Source of the DNA: Blepharisma japonicum | Lineage: Eukaryota; Ciliophora; Heterotrichea; Heterotrichida; Blepharismidae | Assembly (NCBI GenBank): GCA_949751835.1 | Contig: CATKHK010000103.1 | Span: 80,726-144,725 of the forward strand | Reading direction: 5' to 3' | Length of the DNA: 64,000 bases | Part shown: positions 47,401 to 58,199 of the stretch, piece by piece | How positions within the stretch are numbered: position 1 is the stretch's first letter | Layout of the letters: each line of letters begins with the position of its first letter | Program-made: the position numbers and the translations under genes | The notes under the pieces: model-generated | Seen by the model: only the letters and a program-made list of their open reading frames with translations | Told to the model about the DNA's origin: nothing | Databases searched by the model: none

Positions 47401-48058
47401 CTCTGAAAAGCTAAATGTTGGCACTTGCATAACCCAACTTCCAAATGGCGATTTATTCTTATTTGGTAAGGATGCACCACCTTCTGGCATTGCATTGCTA
47501 ATTGATAAAAATTGTAGGATTCGATTTATGCCTTCTGGGACTGCTTGCGCATTTTCGTCAGCTACCTATTTTGACTCAAAAATTTACTGCTTTGGAGGAA
47601 CCCGAAATGGTCCTTTAACTTTAGCAGATAGATTTGATTTAAATACAAAAATGTGAATCAGATTAAAATCCCTGCCGGAAGCTGACTCGTATTGTCATTG
47701 TATTGTTTTTAATAGAGTAATTTTAATTTGTGGGAGCATCAATGCAAATATTTTGAGTTACTCAATTGACTCAGATACTTATATAAAAATTCCTTTTGAA
47801 TTTTCTCCAAGAAAAAGAAAAATTATAATTGATGCTGGCAGACTGTATTTGATAGAATTCGGTGGTAAAATCTATGAAAGCGAAGCAGAAGACTATTATA
47901 TGTGGAGACAAATAGGAGAGTCAGGAATTAGCAACAATTGTCCTGCACAAGTGTATCACTCGTATAATAAAGAAGCAATATATATAGCTGTTAATTTTTC
48001 GAATGAGAGATATTATAAATTCGAATTGAGGCTAAAACAAATGATTCTGATCCAATAA
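44462..48058 (+). CDS. Coiled-coil repeat / kelch protein, array copy C (5'-truncated)
   Basis: Homology to copy B begins abruptly near 44400 (ttatcaaaaatatcaaaata…), so the first 130 residues, including the Cys/His cluster, are missing. The first in-frame ATG is at 44462, giving 1198 aa; the frame is open upstream to about 44318 without an ATG. The remaining body is intact: four full repeats plus a partial one and the kelch-like C-terminus (SATYFDSKIYCFGGT, LYLIEFGGKIYESE). The 3' flank after the stop is also shared with copy B (ataattataattttagtaa). A chain this long without lesions suggests recent duplication or continuing selection. Whether it is expressed without its normal start is not known. 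Confidence 0.6.
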
Positions 48059-48521
48059 AAGAGAAAGTTATTAGATAATTATAATTTTAGTAATAAAATG
48101 TGTATTCCTCAGCACTCTAAATATTAAATTACAAATTAAAGATAATTTATAGAGATAATATAATTTAAGAGAGTTTAAATGTAAAATATTTAGAATTTTA
48201 CTTATCTCTTTATTAACATATATTTCTTTAATTAATAAAGTCGCATGACACTTTGAATTTTTATAACTATGCATTTTATAATAAGTAAGTCTCCTGCACA
48301 AAAGAACAAAAAATAGAAAAATGTCAAAAACTTGCTCTTGAAATATTAGCTCTATCCTGCTGCTTTTGATCACATTTAAATACTTATTTCAATTGCATTA
48401 GAGTTAATTAAAGCATCGGCATCCTGATTTATTCTTAAAATTGCTCAGCTATGACTTAAAACATTATCTATATGACAGCAGAAATTATTAATAGTCAAAT
48501 TAAGAAAGGATCATTATCTTA
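48059..48521. other. Intergenic region
   Basis: The first 60 nt are shared with the 3' flank of copy B; after that the sequence is unique and AT-rich. A minus-strand open frame here has only the biased composition expected by chance. Confidence 0.55.
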
Positions 48522-49939
48522 TTAGGCTTGAATGAATTCCATATCAAAGATAAAAGGGATTTGGCTTTCCGTAAGGTCAGTCGTAATAGTGCATTGCTTT
48601 GCCCCTTTTTTGCATGCGTTAAGAGTCCACTGAGTTGAAGGTATATCTATAGGGGGGTTTGAGTCTGTCCTAGCATAAAAAGAACCTTTCGTCAAATCAG
48701 TTGTAAGAGGACTCGCAAAATCGAGTTCTATGTTTGGAGAACTAAAAGAAATTTGATATCCAAAGCTATCAACTCTACATTTGCTACCAGTTTGAGTGAT
48801 AGCAGTTGCACAATAAAAACAATAAGGGCTTGGGTCGCAATTGTCGCAGGATTTATCGCAAGCTAAATAAAATTTACCATGACAAGATGTTAATCCTGCT
48901 TCATCAACGTAAAGAAAGAAGCCTGCTTCACATAAGGTGCAAACAGTTCCTGATAATGGTGAACAATCAATACAATTTTTGAGAGTAGCAGAGCAGCCTA
49001 AAGTAAAAAATACAGTGATGGTACTGATTAAATGAGAACCCAGTCAAGCATGAATTGCATTTATTACTATTATCTCTAGCTGGTTCAGAACAACTACTGC
49101 AAGGATCTGAATCACTATAAATACACATATCTTTAGAACTATGACACATCGTGCCATTCTCATCGCACACATCATCACTACAATCAACAGTGCAGGAACA
49201 TGTCATAAGGCTAGGCTCATCTGAGTATCACATCTGCATAAATTTATTTTCTGAGTCTTTAAATTCGCCTCAATGGAAAATATCAAGAGAATGGAATTTT
49301 ATAAACTGACAATCCAAAAAGCATATAGCCAGTAGGAAGCTGGAAAGCTGAAGTCGGTCCTGCATAGGATTTGATGGCAAACCCTACTCCAGAAATGAGA
49401 ACATCTAACCTTACAACTGAAGTACTTGCATCTTCACCCCAATCACTCCAATGAAAGGCAATAAGGATGAAATTATCTGTATAGCAATTACTCAAAGGGA
49501 TTTTAAAATAGAAGTCGTTCGCAGAGTCAGTTGTAGTAGCATCTTTATAGAAAGCTCCTTTAATAAACCCATTTGTTGTTTTTGATGAAAAAATGTAATG
49601 AGGCTCTGAGTCTTGGCCAAACTGAAATATTTTATCACTCAGAGTTGATGAAAATTTCACCCAATAGTCCACTAAAAAGGACCATGAACCTGCTATTTGG
49701 CTATTAAAGTTTGCCTCAAGGCCTCAAGCTTCACCATTCTTTGCTACACTATAAGCTTGAACAGCACTTGTAATGTCTTGGGATGATGGATTTGGCCTTA
49801 CAGAAATTCCGTTCTGACTCTTTCATTGATTGTTGGCGAATGAATCCTTTCAAAAAGCTACATTATCAATTGGATAATAGCTTTCAGTAGCAGGCATTAT
49901 GAAGGCAAAGATAGCAATTAGTGGTCCAATGAAACCCAT
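48522..49939 (-). pseudogene. Secreted LamG-like / Cys-rich surface protein with a frameshift
   Basis: From ATG 49939 the protein has a signal peptide (GFIGPLIAIFAFIMPATES), then a concanavalin/LamG-like domain to about residue 220 with several TGA-encoded Trp. It then has Cys-rich, furin-like repeats (CSCTVDCSDDVC, CSSCSEPARDNSNKCNSC, CIDCSPLSGTVCTLC). A 16-nt intron at 48998-49013 restores the frame between NQYHHC and CSATLKNC. Near 49285-49305 the frame changes by one base (…YMLFGLSV against …IKFHSLDIFHWGEF); no GT-AG intron of 15 or 16 nt is available there, so I read a real frameshift or sequencing error. The protein ends at TAA 48522 without a transmembrane helix, shorter than typical ciliate relatives with many repeats. 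Confidence 0.65.
48998..49013 (-). other. 16-nt intron in the LamG/Cys-rich gene
   Basis: On the minus strand it reads gtattttttactttag. Taking it out moves the reading frame by one and joins two Cys-rich halves (…QYHHC + CSATLKNCIDC…). Confidence 0.7.
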
Positions 49940-51146
49940 ATTTATAAAGGACTTTTATTGTGCCGAATTATTAGTTTGATTAAATACGACGAAAACAAGG
50001 AAAGCTAATTTAGTTTAAAGATCAAAAATATTGATAGGCTAGTGATCACAAAAAGGCTTTGCTAGCAATAGATGTATACAATTTTAAATTATAAACTTCT
50101 AAAGCTTGAATGCTTCTTTTTCTCAATTTAAGCCAAAATTCTTGAAAACTTCAGCAATTAAATTCTTTCTAGCTTTCCAGCGTAAGTTTAGAAAAATGAG
50201 CAAACCTTTTCGAGTATCTGAGACATCTTTATTTTATTTCATCCTGATCATTGAATTTTATACCGAGACAAAATGGTATTTTCTGTTAAAATTTTATAGA
50301 AGCAAGTATCAAATTTATAAAACTTATAAGAATCAAATAATAATAATTGATTTAGAAGTAAAATTCGATGATGTATATAAAAGAAGCGAAGATATTTATA
50401 TTGAAGAGTTCTCTCAAAGTTAAAGGAATTGAGATGATTTTCTTAATTTATAATAATATTTGCTATATTTAATGCCTTTTAATTGCAAAAATTAAGATTG
50501 TTTTATAGATTTTTTATTATAGGCTTCTTTTACTGATCTTAGAGTTTTTCATAATTTTATTGTCTTCTTTAAAGGATGTTCTGTGCTATTCTCATTGATA
50601 AGCTTGCTTTATTAGTAGTAATAAAATTCGTCTTTGCAATACTTAAATGAACAATTCTATAGATAAATTTTGTTTGCTATATGATAACCAAATGCAAATT
50701 CCAGTTTAATTTCCAAAAAAATATTGTTTTCTATTTTAATGTTAATTTTCAGATTGCTTTCTTATATTCGCTATAATCTTTTTGATAACTCTAAAAGGCT
50801 ATAACTCTTATTTGGATATCTTTTATAACCAGAATTTCTTCTTTAACTATTAAAACAGAGTTCAACAAAATAAATAAAAATTCTTACTTTGTTAATCTTT
50901 ATCGTAAGCATCTAAAATCAAAGCCTGCTCAAAGTCTGCAAATCAATTCTTGCAAACCAAATATTAAATACTCAAGTTGTAAAATAAGACATATACGATT
51001 GAAATATAAGTAGAATGGCTCAACACACAAAGAAATTTCTGGAAGCTTGCTTACTCTTTGCATAAATGTCAGCTTTCCTTCAAACTTACAAATAAGCCGA
51101 TTTTATCAAGAGATTAAAATCAAAAAATAATAGTTTTATAAAAAAT
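49940..51146. other. Intergenic region, 3' part duplicated
   Basis: No convincing gene. A plus-strand frame at 50106-50423 lacks an ATG for its first half and has no recognisable domain. The last 200 nt (about 50930-51146) resemble the flank before 57766 (cctactcaaagtctacaaat against gcctgctcaaagtctgcaaa), marking the upstream part of the WD40-array duplication unit. Confidence 0.5.
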
Positions 51147-53742
51147 ATGATAACTAATAAATACTTCAAGCAACAGGCCAGTAATTCAAAAAGTGCAAAT
51201 GAAAAGAAAGATAAAGAGAAAGGAGTCTCCGAAGATCTCGAAGAGAAAAGAAAATTAATAAAAGCTAAATTCAATCCTTTTATAAACCGATTATCAAAAA
51301 TAAAGAAAAATCTTAAAGACCATAAGAGAGATTTTTATCTAATTAGCAATCTTGATGCTACTTTTAAAAGAAATTCAAACTATAATTTTGAAGAGCAGAA
51401 AGATCTTGACTCTTTATACCAAATCAAATATAAAATCAAAATAAACTTGATTAAACATATCTTCGCCAAAAAAGAAACTCGTCTAGCCAAAGCACAAATA
51501 AATCTGATTTTGGCTGAAAAAATTCTAAAAGCTTTACAAATAGAAAATAACCTTGAATTCATAAAAGAGAGTTATTTGAATAAAATTGATTTAAATGCTT
51601 ATACAAAAATAAGAAATTTAGTTATTAGTTTTCTTACAGAAGGCATAAAAGAAACTCTTTTTAATATCGTTTTACAATCAAAGATATCATACTCAATCAA
51701 TTTAGCAGCAAGTAATGCAATAACACTTCTTAATAAGTCTGGATTCTCGTTTGTAAACAAAGATTTGAGTAAAATAAAAATCCCTAATGCAGACTTATCA
51801 TGGGGTTTGTTTATTAATACAAGCTTTGAATCAAGCAATCTTTATGGAGTTATTTCTCAAATGCTCATCTTTATGACTCAAACTTCAGAAACTGCAATAT
51901 GATGAATGTCGATTTTGGAGAAATACTAAACTTTTGTTTTAAAAAACATACAGAAATACGATGTTCTCCTTGTGGGAGAATTATTTTAGTTTTTTCATGA
52001 AATGGAAATTGACTGTATGATGCAAGAACTTATCAAAAAATTATTCTAGATTTAAAAATTGGACGATGATATGAATTACTGCTTTCTGGTGATGAAAACT
52101 ATTTAGCCTTTGATAGTGGTGAGTACACTGGTTTATATGATGTTTCTTCTAAACTTCTAATTGATAAATTTATAAATAGCAAAGCACGCAGTTTTTCTCC
52201 TTGTAGTAGCTATCTTTGTTTAGCCTCAAAGGGTTCTGACATTGCAGAGATTTACAGTATAAAAGCAAGGAAAATAGTAAATAAATCTATATATCTCGAA
52301 CACTCTGTTTATTATGCAAACTTCTCACCTTTAGGGGATAAACTAATAGCTTTAGATAAAGATACTGTAAGTATATGAAATTTATCTACAGAAGACACTA
52401 TCATCAGGAAAAGATTCATAGGGCATTACACAGTTGAATTTTCTTTTAACCGCAAATATTTCATTATCTATTCAGTTTTTCAAACTATTCTTTATAGCAC
52501 TGAAAATCTAGAACCAATCACAGATTTAGCAAGTGGCTCCTATTCAGCTGTTTTTTCTACTTGTGGTAGATATTTAGCTTTAAAAAAGCAATGTTTTTTT
52601 GAAATTGTTGATTTATGAATGGGTCAAGTATTAATTCTCAAGCAAAATACCTATCATAGGTAATAATATTAAAGATATTATCAAGGATAGCAGTTAATAT
52701 TTTCATTGGGTGGGAATTTGTCTCATATTTTACATTATGAAATGTAAACAAAAAAATTAAAATTTCTTGATTTTTTAAAGGCTTTTCACCTCAAGGGAAG
52801 TATGCGTTTGTGTCGGGAAATGAAAATTTAACATCATGGCGATTAAAGCTAAGAGGTAAAGAGGACAAACACTTTGTTTCCATATTTGAAATAAAAGAAT
52901 TTTCTTTTTCAAATGACAGTCAATTCTTCTCAGTTTTAAGTGAAAATGGAACGATTTTTATATTTTCTACTGATAATCAAAAACTGCTTAAAAAATTTCA
53001 GTCTAAAAAGCCTTATTGCTATAAATCTATTGCGTGGTCTTGTTCATTTTTGGCTGCGGCTAATAAAAATGCAATTAAAATTTGGCACATTGATGACGAG
53101 TCTCTATTTAAAGTTATCAATATAAATGATGAGCCTAAAAATATTAAATTTTCTACTGATGGGAAAAATATTGCTATTTTTTGACTTCAGTTTATCCATA
53201 TATTAGATATTGATAATAGTCTGATAACATTGAAATTAACACTAAATAAATGAAGTAGCATTGGCTGGGCATGATCTCCCTGTGGAAACTTTGAATCTTT
53301 AATGCTGAATGAAAATAATGAAATAATTTGAAGTGTAGACAATCAGAAAATTTTAATTGAAAATGAAGCAATTGAAAAATATAGTTTAATAAGCATCTCT
53401 CATTGTGAAAACACTTTAATTTTAATTTGTAACTGAAATACAATAAGTGTTTGGAATCTAGAAGATACAGGGCAAGATAAAAAAGAAATTAGAAAAATTA
53501 AAAAATTTTCTTACAAATATAGAATAAGAAATTTGATGTGGTCATCTGATGGAAAAAGTATTATTGCTAGTGATGATAGAGGAAATGTAATCGTATGAGA
53601 TTTTATTTCAGGAAAAATAATTAAAAAAATAGCTGCTGGAAAATGAGCTTCAAATTTTATTGATATCTCAGTAAGAAGAAGGTTTATTATTAGCGGTGGT
53701 GATGGTGTTCGGCCTGAAGTAGCTAAGATGTGGAAACTTTAA
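51147..53742 (+). pseudogene. Pentapeptide/WD40 protein, array copy D (MITN type), frameshift plus insert
   Basis: The N-terminus (MITNKYFKQQASNS…) and helical region are open to about 51850. There, gttatttctc replaces gttaatttctc of the sister copy, a one-base loss that shifts the frame. The WD40 propeller continues in the new frame (SPCGRIILVFSW, YLCLASKGSDIAEIYS, KDTVSIWNLS). A 122-nt insert at 52616-52737 then interrupts it with TAG and TAA stops; after the insert the propeller resumes to TAA 53742 (NVIVWDFISGKIIKKI). Many blade Trp are TGA. Intact relatives are the copies at 54546 and 58200. Confidence 0.75.
52616..52737 (+). mobile_element. 122-nt TA-bounded insert in copy D (IES-like)
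   Basis: Compared with the sister copy (gatttatgaaatgtaaac), copy D has gatttatgaat…cattatgaaatgtaaac. The insert is flanked by TA, in the longer direct repeat TTATGA. Exact removal of one TA plus the insert recreates the sister sequence. The insert has in-frame TAG and TAA and no similarity to the rest of the family. I see no long terminal inverted repeat. TA flanks are typical of internal eliminated sequences of ciliates, but other small elements also use TA. Confidence 0.55.
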
Positions 53743-54545
53743 AGATGATATTAGTATTATATCTATTTAAATAATCTTGTTAAGTATTAACACCTTAAGA
53801 CTCTTGCTATATCCAATTATTAATAAGACTAACATTCTTAAGGATGTTAACCCTACTAATAAGGCTATTAATCTTTTAAGAATCCTCAGTATTGTAGAAT
53901 AATTGCCATCTTGGCAATAGTCGATCCAAAATGAGAGAAAAAACAAAAATAAGCTTAATCAAATATCTCTTCTCAAACAAGAAACTCATCTAACCAAAGC
54001 ACAAATGAATTCTATTTTGGCTGAAAAAATTCTAAAAGCTTTACAAATTCATAAAAGAGAGCTATTTGGATAAACTAAACAATCTTTATTTCATAATTTT
54101 TTAAATTCATTTTATTAGATGATTTTAATAATGGCTATTATTGATAACATATAGCGATTAAAGGAAAAGATTAGATTTTGAAAATTCTACAGTCAGCTGA
54201 AGACTTAATAAAAAATTTGCCAAAACTCGAGAAATTTAAGGAAACTTCTAAAAATTTGGTATCAGAATACTCCTCAAGGTTTATTATTTGCTATAGATCT
54301 AAGAAGAACTCGAAAAGTTAATATAGTTTGACAATAAATTGAAATGTTTAACAGTGATGATAAAATACAGTGCGCCAATTTATCACCAAACTAAATATTT
54401 TTATTAGCAAAATAGTCTGAATTTTATAAATTGATATAAAAAAAAGAGAGATATTAGTAATTTCTGAGAAAATCCTTAAGGCAGAGGTATAAAATTAATT
54501 TTTAAGAATAAAAATTAGCATAAGATTATATAAATTATAATAATT
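53743..54545 (+). pseudogene. Spacer with a fragment of the MITN-type gene
   Basis: About 53935-54075 matches the MITN-type N-terminal region (aataagcttaatcaaatatc…gctgaaaaaattctaaaagc) but has no start and breaks off. Around 54090-54430 there are further coding-like, frame-broken pieces. Just after 53760 lies a short run of loosely repeated ttaagactctt/attaataag motifs. The 40 nt before 54546 equal the flank before 58200. Confidence 0.55.
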
Positions 54546-57062
54546 ATGTATTCTCAACTAAATACCAAGCCGCTTAGTGATGACTTAGAAAGAATAAGCG
54601 GAGTAAAAGATAAAGAAACTGTAAGACCTAGTGAAGAATTCAACAAAAAAAGAAAATTGATTAAAGATTGGTTTAATTCTTTTATAAGTCAAAACATAAA
54701 AGTGCAAAATAATCTCAAAGGCTATACAAAAGATGCACTGTTTAACCTGATCGTAAAGATAAATGCATTCTTAAAAAGAAACTCAAGCAATGTCCTTAAA
54801 AAACAAAATGATGTTTGCAGTTTTTATCAAATTAAAGAAAAATGTTTGATAAAAAATTTTGGTCTAAGCAAAGAATTATTTTTAAGCAAAACACAAATTA
54901 ATTTGGCTTTGGCCGAAAAACTATTTAAAGCTCTACATTGCATATATGATTTCAATTCTATAAAAGACAGCTATTTGAATAAAATTGATTTAAATGCTCA
55001 TAAAAAAGTAAGAAATTCTATCATAGATTTTCTTACAGATGATATAAAAGAGCTTCTTTATAGCATCATTTTAGAATCAAAAAATTCTGACTTGGTTAAT
55101 CAAGCAGCAAGCAATGCAATTACACTTCTCAACAAATCTGGATTCTCCTTTACAAATAAAGATTTGAGTAGAATAAAAGTCCCTAATGCAGATTTATCGT
55201 GTGGGCTATTTATTAACACAAATTTTGAGTCAAGCTATCTTTTTGGGGTTAATTTCTCAAAAGCTAATATCTATGATTCAAATTTCAGAAATTGCAACAT
55301 GCTTAATGCTAATTTTGGAGTAAGCATTATTTCTGGCTTTAAAGAAAATATTGAAGTTATAAAGTTTTCTCCATGTGGTAGATTTCTAGCAATTGTGGCA
55401 TGGGACAAAATATATGTATACAACGCAAAAAACTACCAGGAAATTACAAAGTTTATGGGGGATAAATGAAAAATATTATCCTTATTATTTTCTGATAATG
55501 GGGAATATTTAGCATCTTGTGTCAAAAACGATCAAAAAAATGTTTTTTTGTGAGATACCTCTACTATGCTTCAAATCGCCCAGTTTTCGGGTGCACGCTC
55601 AATAGATTTTTCACCTTGCAATAATTTTCTTTGTTTGGTTTTTAAAAATAAACCTAAAAATATTTTGAAAGTTTTCAGCATAATAGAGAAAAGAAATTGG
55701 GAAATTAATTGATTAGATCAAAATTTACACTCAGCATACTTTTTACCTTCCGGGGAGAAATTAATTGCTATTAATAAAAGTTCTGCATGCATATGAAATT
55801 TATCAACTAAAACAAAGTTAAATGAACTTGCTTTTTCACGAATATTTTATTTTGCAATATCTTTAAATCGCAAATATATAGCTATTGTTAATAAAGGCAC
55901 ATATCTCTATCGCATTGAAAATCTGGAAAAAATCTTGGCTTTTGATAGTTACAATAATCTGCTTTTTTCTCCTTGTGGAAGATATTTAAATTGAGGAAAG
56001 AATATTTATGATTTATGAAAAGCTAATAAAACTATGATTAATGCTCTTGGAAGATTTCTAGGCTTTTTTGCTGATGAAAAATACTTAATTACAGAAAGAA
56101 ATTATGCTGAGATTAAAAAAACATTAAAAATCTCATTTAAAGCTCGAAATATTAAAAATCAGATTGAAGATTGAGAAATTCAAATGGTTTCTTTTTCGCA
56201 AGATAGCCAATTCTTTGCTCTTTTAACTCATAAAGAAATCATTATATTTTTTACCGAAAATCAAAAATTTTTTAAAAGGTTTCACAATTATCACTATCCA
56301 CTTATTGTACTATCTAATTTAGTTTTAGCTTCTGCAGCTGATAAAAATACAATAAAAATCTGATATATTTATGATGAATCCACATATAAGCTAATTCAAA
56401 CAAATTTAAGGCCTAGATGATTAAAATTTTCACCTGATGGCAAAAAAATTGCAGTATCAGACACATCAAGTCACATAGATATATTAGACATTGATAGCAA
56501 TCTAATAATTCTCAAATTAAGTTATTATTGGTTTTCAACTAATTTGAAATGCCATTGATCCTGCAGTGGGGCCTTTTTTTTTGCAGCTAGCTGCAAAAAA
56601 TATATAAATATTTGACTAGCAGACAGTCAGGAATTTAAAATTGAAGAAAGAGAAATTAAGAAATACACATCAATAAACATCTCTTTTTGTGGATCCTATT
56701 TAATATCAGCCGGTATTATAAATGAAAACAATAAAGAAAGATACATAATATCAGTTTGAGACTTAGAAAATATGATACGCTTTGGGAAAAAAGCTATAAA
56801 GGTTAAAGAAATTCTTGTGGATTGAAAAATATGTTCGGTTTTGTTATCGCCTAATGGAGATAGAATTATTGCTGGCAATAAAAAAGGAGAAATAATAGTA
56901 TGAGATTATATTTCAGGAAAAATAATTAAAGATATAAAAGCGCTTCCATATGGAGAGTGTTCCATTGATTTCTTAGCAAGAGAAAATTTTATTATTAGTA
57001 AAAATGGTTCTGAACAAAAAGTTAAGTTGTGGAAATTTGATAAATGATATTCTGATAGATAG
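54546..57062 (+). CDS. Pentapeptide-like / WD40 protein, array copy E (MYSQ type, intact)
   Basis: With about two dozen TGA read as Trp this is one undamaged frame of 838 aa. Residues 1-190 are helical and charged (KKRKLIKDWFNSFI…, TQINLALAEKLFKAL). A pentapeptide-like segment at about 195-260 shows A(D/N)LS-type steps (PNADLSCGLFINTNFESSYLF, ANIYDSNFRNCNMLNANFG). From 270 to the end is a WD40-like propeller pair: repeated F-SPCGR, VFLWDTST, CIWNLST, IISVWDLEN, IIVWDYISGKII, with the W of each WD usually TGA. Pentapeptide plus WD40 proteins are probably scaffolds; the sequence shows no enzyme motif. Copy F is close in sequence throughout, so the two are recent duplicates. Confidence 0.8.
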
Positions 57063-57765
57063 AATATCTATCCATACTTTCTTATATTAATCACCATAAT
57101 TTTTAAGTTAATCTATAAAAAAACATTATGCAAGAGTTATCGTAATGGCAAACAATTTATTTTGCTAATTATAAATCACTTTTCATAATAGAGATTTAGA
57201 TTTAGAAAGTTTACCTAAAGAAAATAAAACTTCAATATTGAAATAAATCGCTTATGTACATTTATAATTTGTAATAGCATTTTATAGCAGAAGTTATCAA
57301 CTGTCATGATTCTTTTCGACATTACTTACGGATTTGCAGAGATGCAAAAAAAGATACAGATAAACAAAAAAGACTGCATTTCATTTAGTATGATGAGAAG
57401 ATGCTCATAATTAATAAGAACGCTCATAGTATTTTATAAGCATGCTCTCTTATTATATATAGTTTTAGAGCAAAATTTTGTAAGCGGGGTACAATTCTAA
57501 ACTGCTTAATTTTTGTCGCAAACTTTTGAAAATGTCGAAACCCTACTCAAAGTCTACAAATCAAATATTACAAAACAAATATAAATACTCAAGTCAAGGT
57601 CTAAATAAGGCATATCAGATTTAAATATAACGATAATAGTTAAAAGAGTAATTTTTAATAGCTTGCTCATTATATAAAAATCAGGCATAATTTCTAATTA
57701 ACTAACAAGTCAATTTTATAAAGATCTAATAAAATCTAATAGAAATAGGTTTTTTAAAATTAATA
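57063..57765. other. Spacer between copies E and F'
   Basis: No gene is seen. The last 250 nt resemble the flank upstream of copy D (51147). This region begins the second round of the MITN/MYSQ block. Confidence 0.5.
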
Positions 57766-58174
57766 TGATCACTAATAAACACTTCAAGTCACTGGCCAGT
57801 GATTCAAAAAGTGTTAATAAAAAGAAAATTAAAGAGAAAGAGGCTTCTAAAGAGTTCAAAAAGGAAAGAAAATTAATAAAAGCCAAATATAATCCTTTAT
57901 AGACCTATTATCAAAATTCCAGAAAAATCTCGAAGACCATGAGAGATTTCTTAATCTAATTGGCAAGCTTGATACTTCCATTAAACGAATTTAAAACAAT
58001 AATTTTGAAGAGAAAAAAGATCCTGACTCTTTATAGGAAATTAAAGAAGAATCAAAAATAAGCTTAATCAAATATTTCTTCTCAAACAGAGAAACTCGTC
58101 TAACCAAAGCACAAATAAACTTGATTTTGGCTGAAAAAATTCTAAAAGCTTTGAAAATCGAAAATAATAATTAG
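57766..58174 (+). pseudogene. 5' fragment of an MITN-type gene (copy F')
   Basis: It starts at the MITN-type ATG with the usual N-terminus, as in copies D and G. It has in-frame stops (…NPL*, …KRI*NNNFEE, …SL*EIKEES) and ends at about 58174, where it runs straight into the flank of copy F. It is a truncated, decayed duplicate about 410 nt long. Confidence 0.75.
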
Positions 58175-58199
58175 CACAAGACTATAAATTATAATAAAT

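Noticed and set aside
48071-48373. 100-codon minus-strand open frame
   Set aside because: It overlaps the duplicated 3' flank of the array and has no protein-like features.
50106-50423. Plus-strand open frame of about 105 codons
   Set aside because: It lacks an ATG for its first half, is Lys/Phe/Ile-rich and has no recognisable domain; kept only as a note in the intergenic entry.
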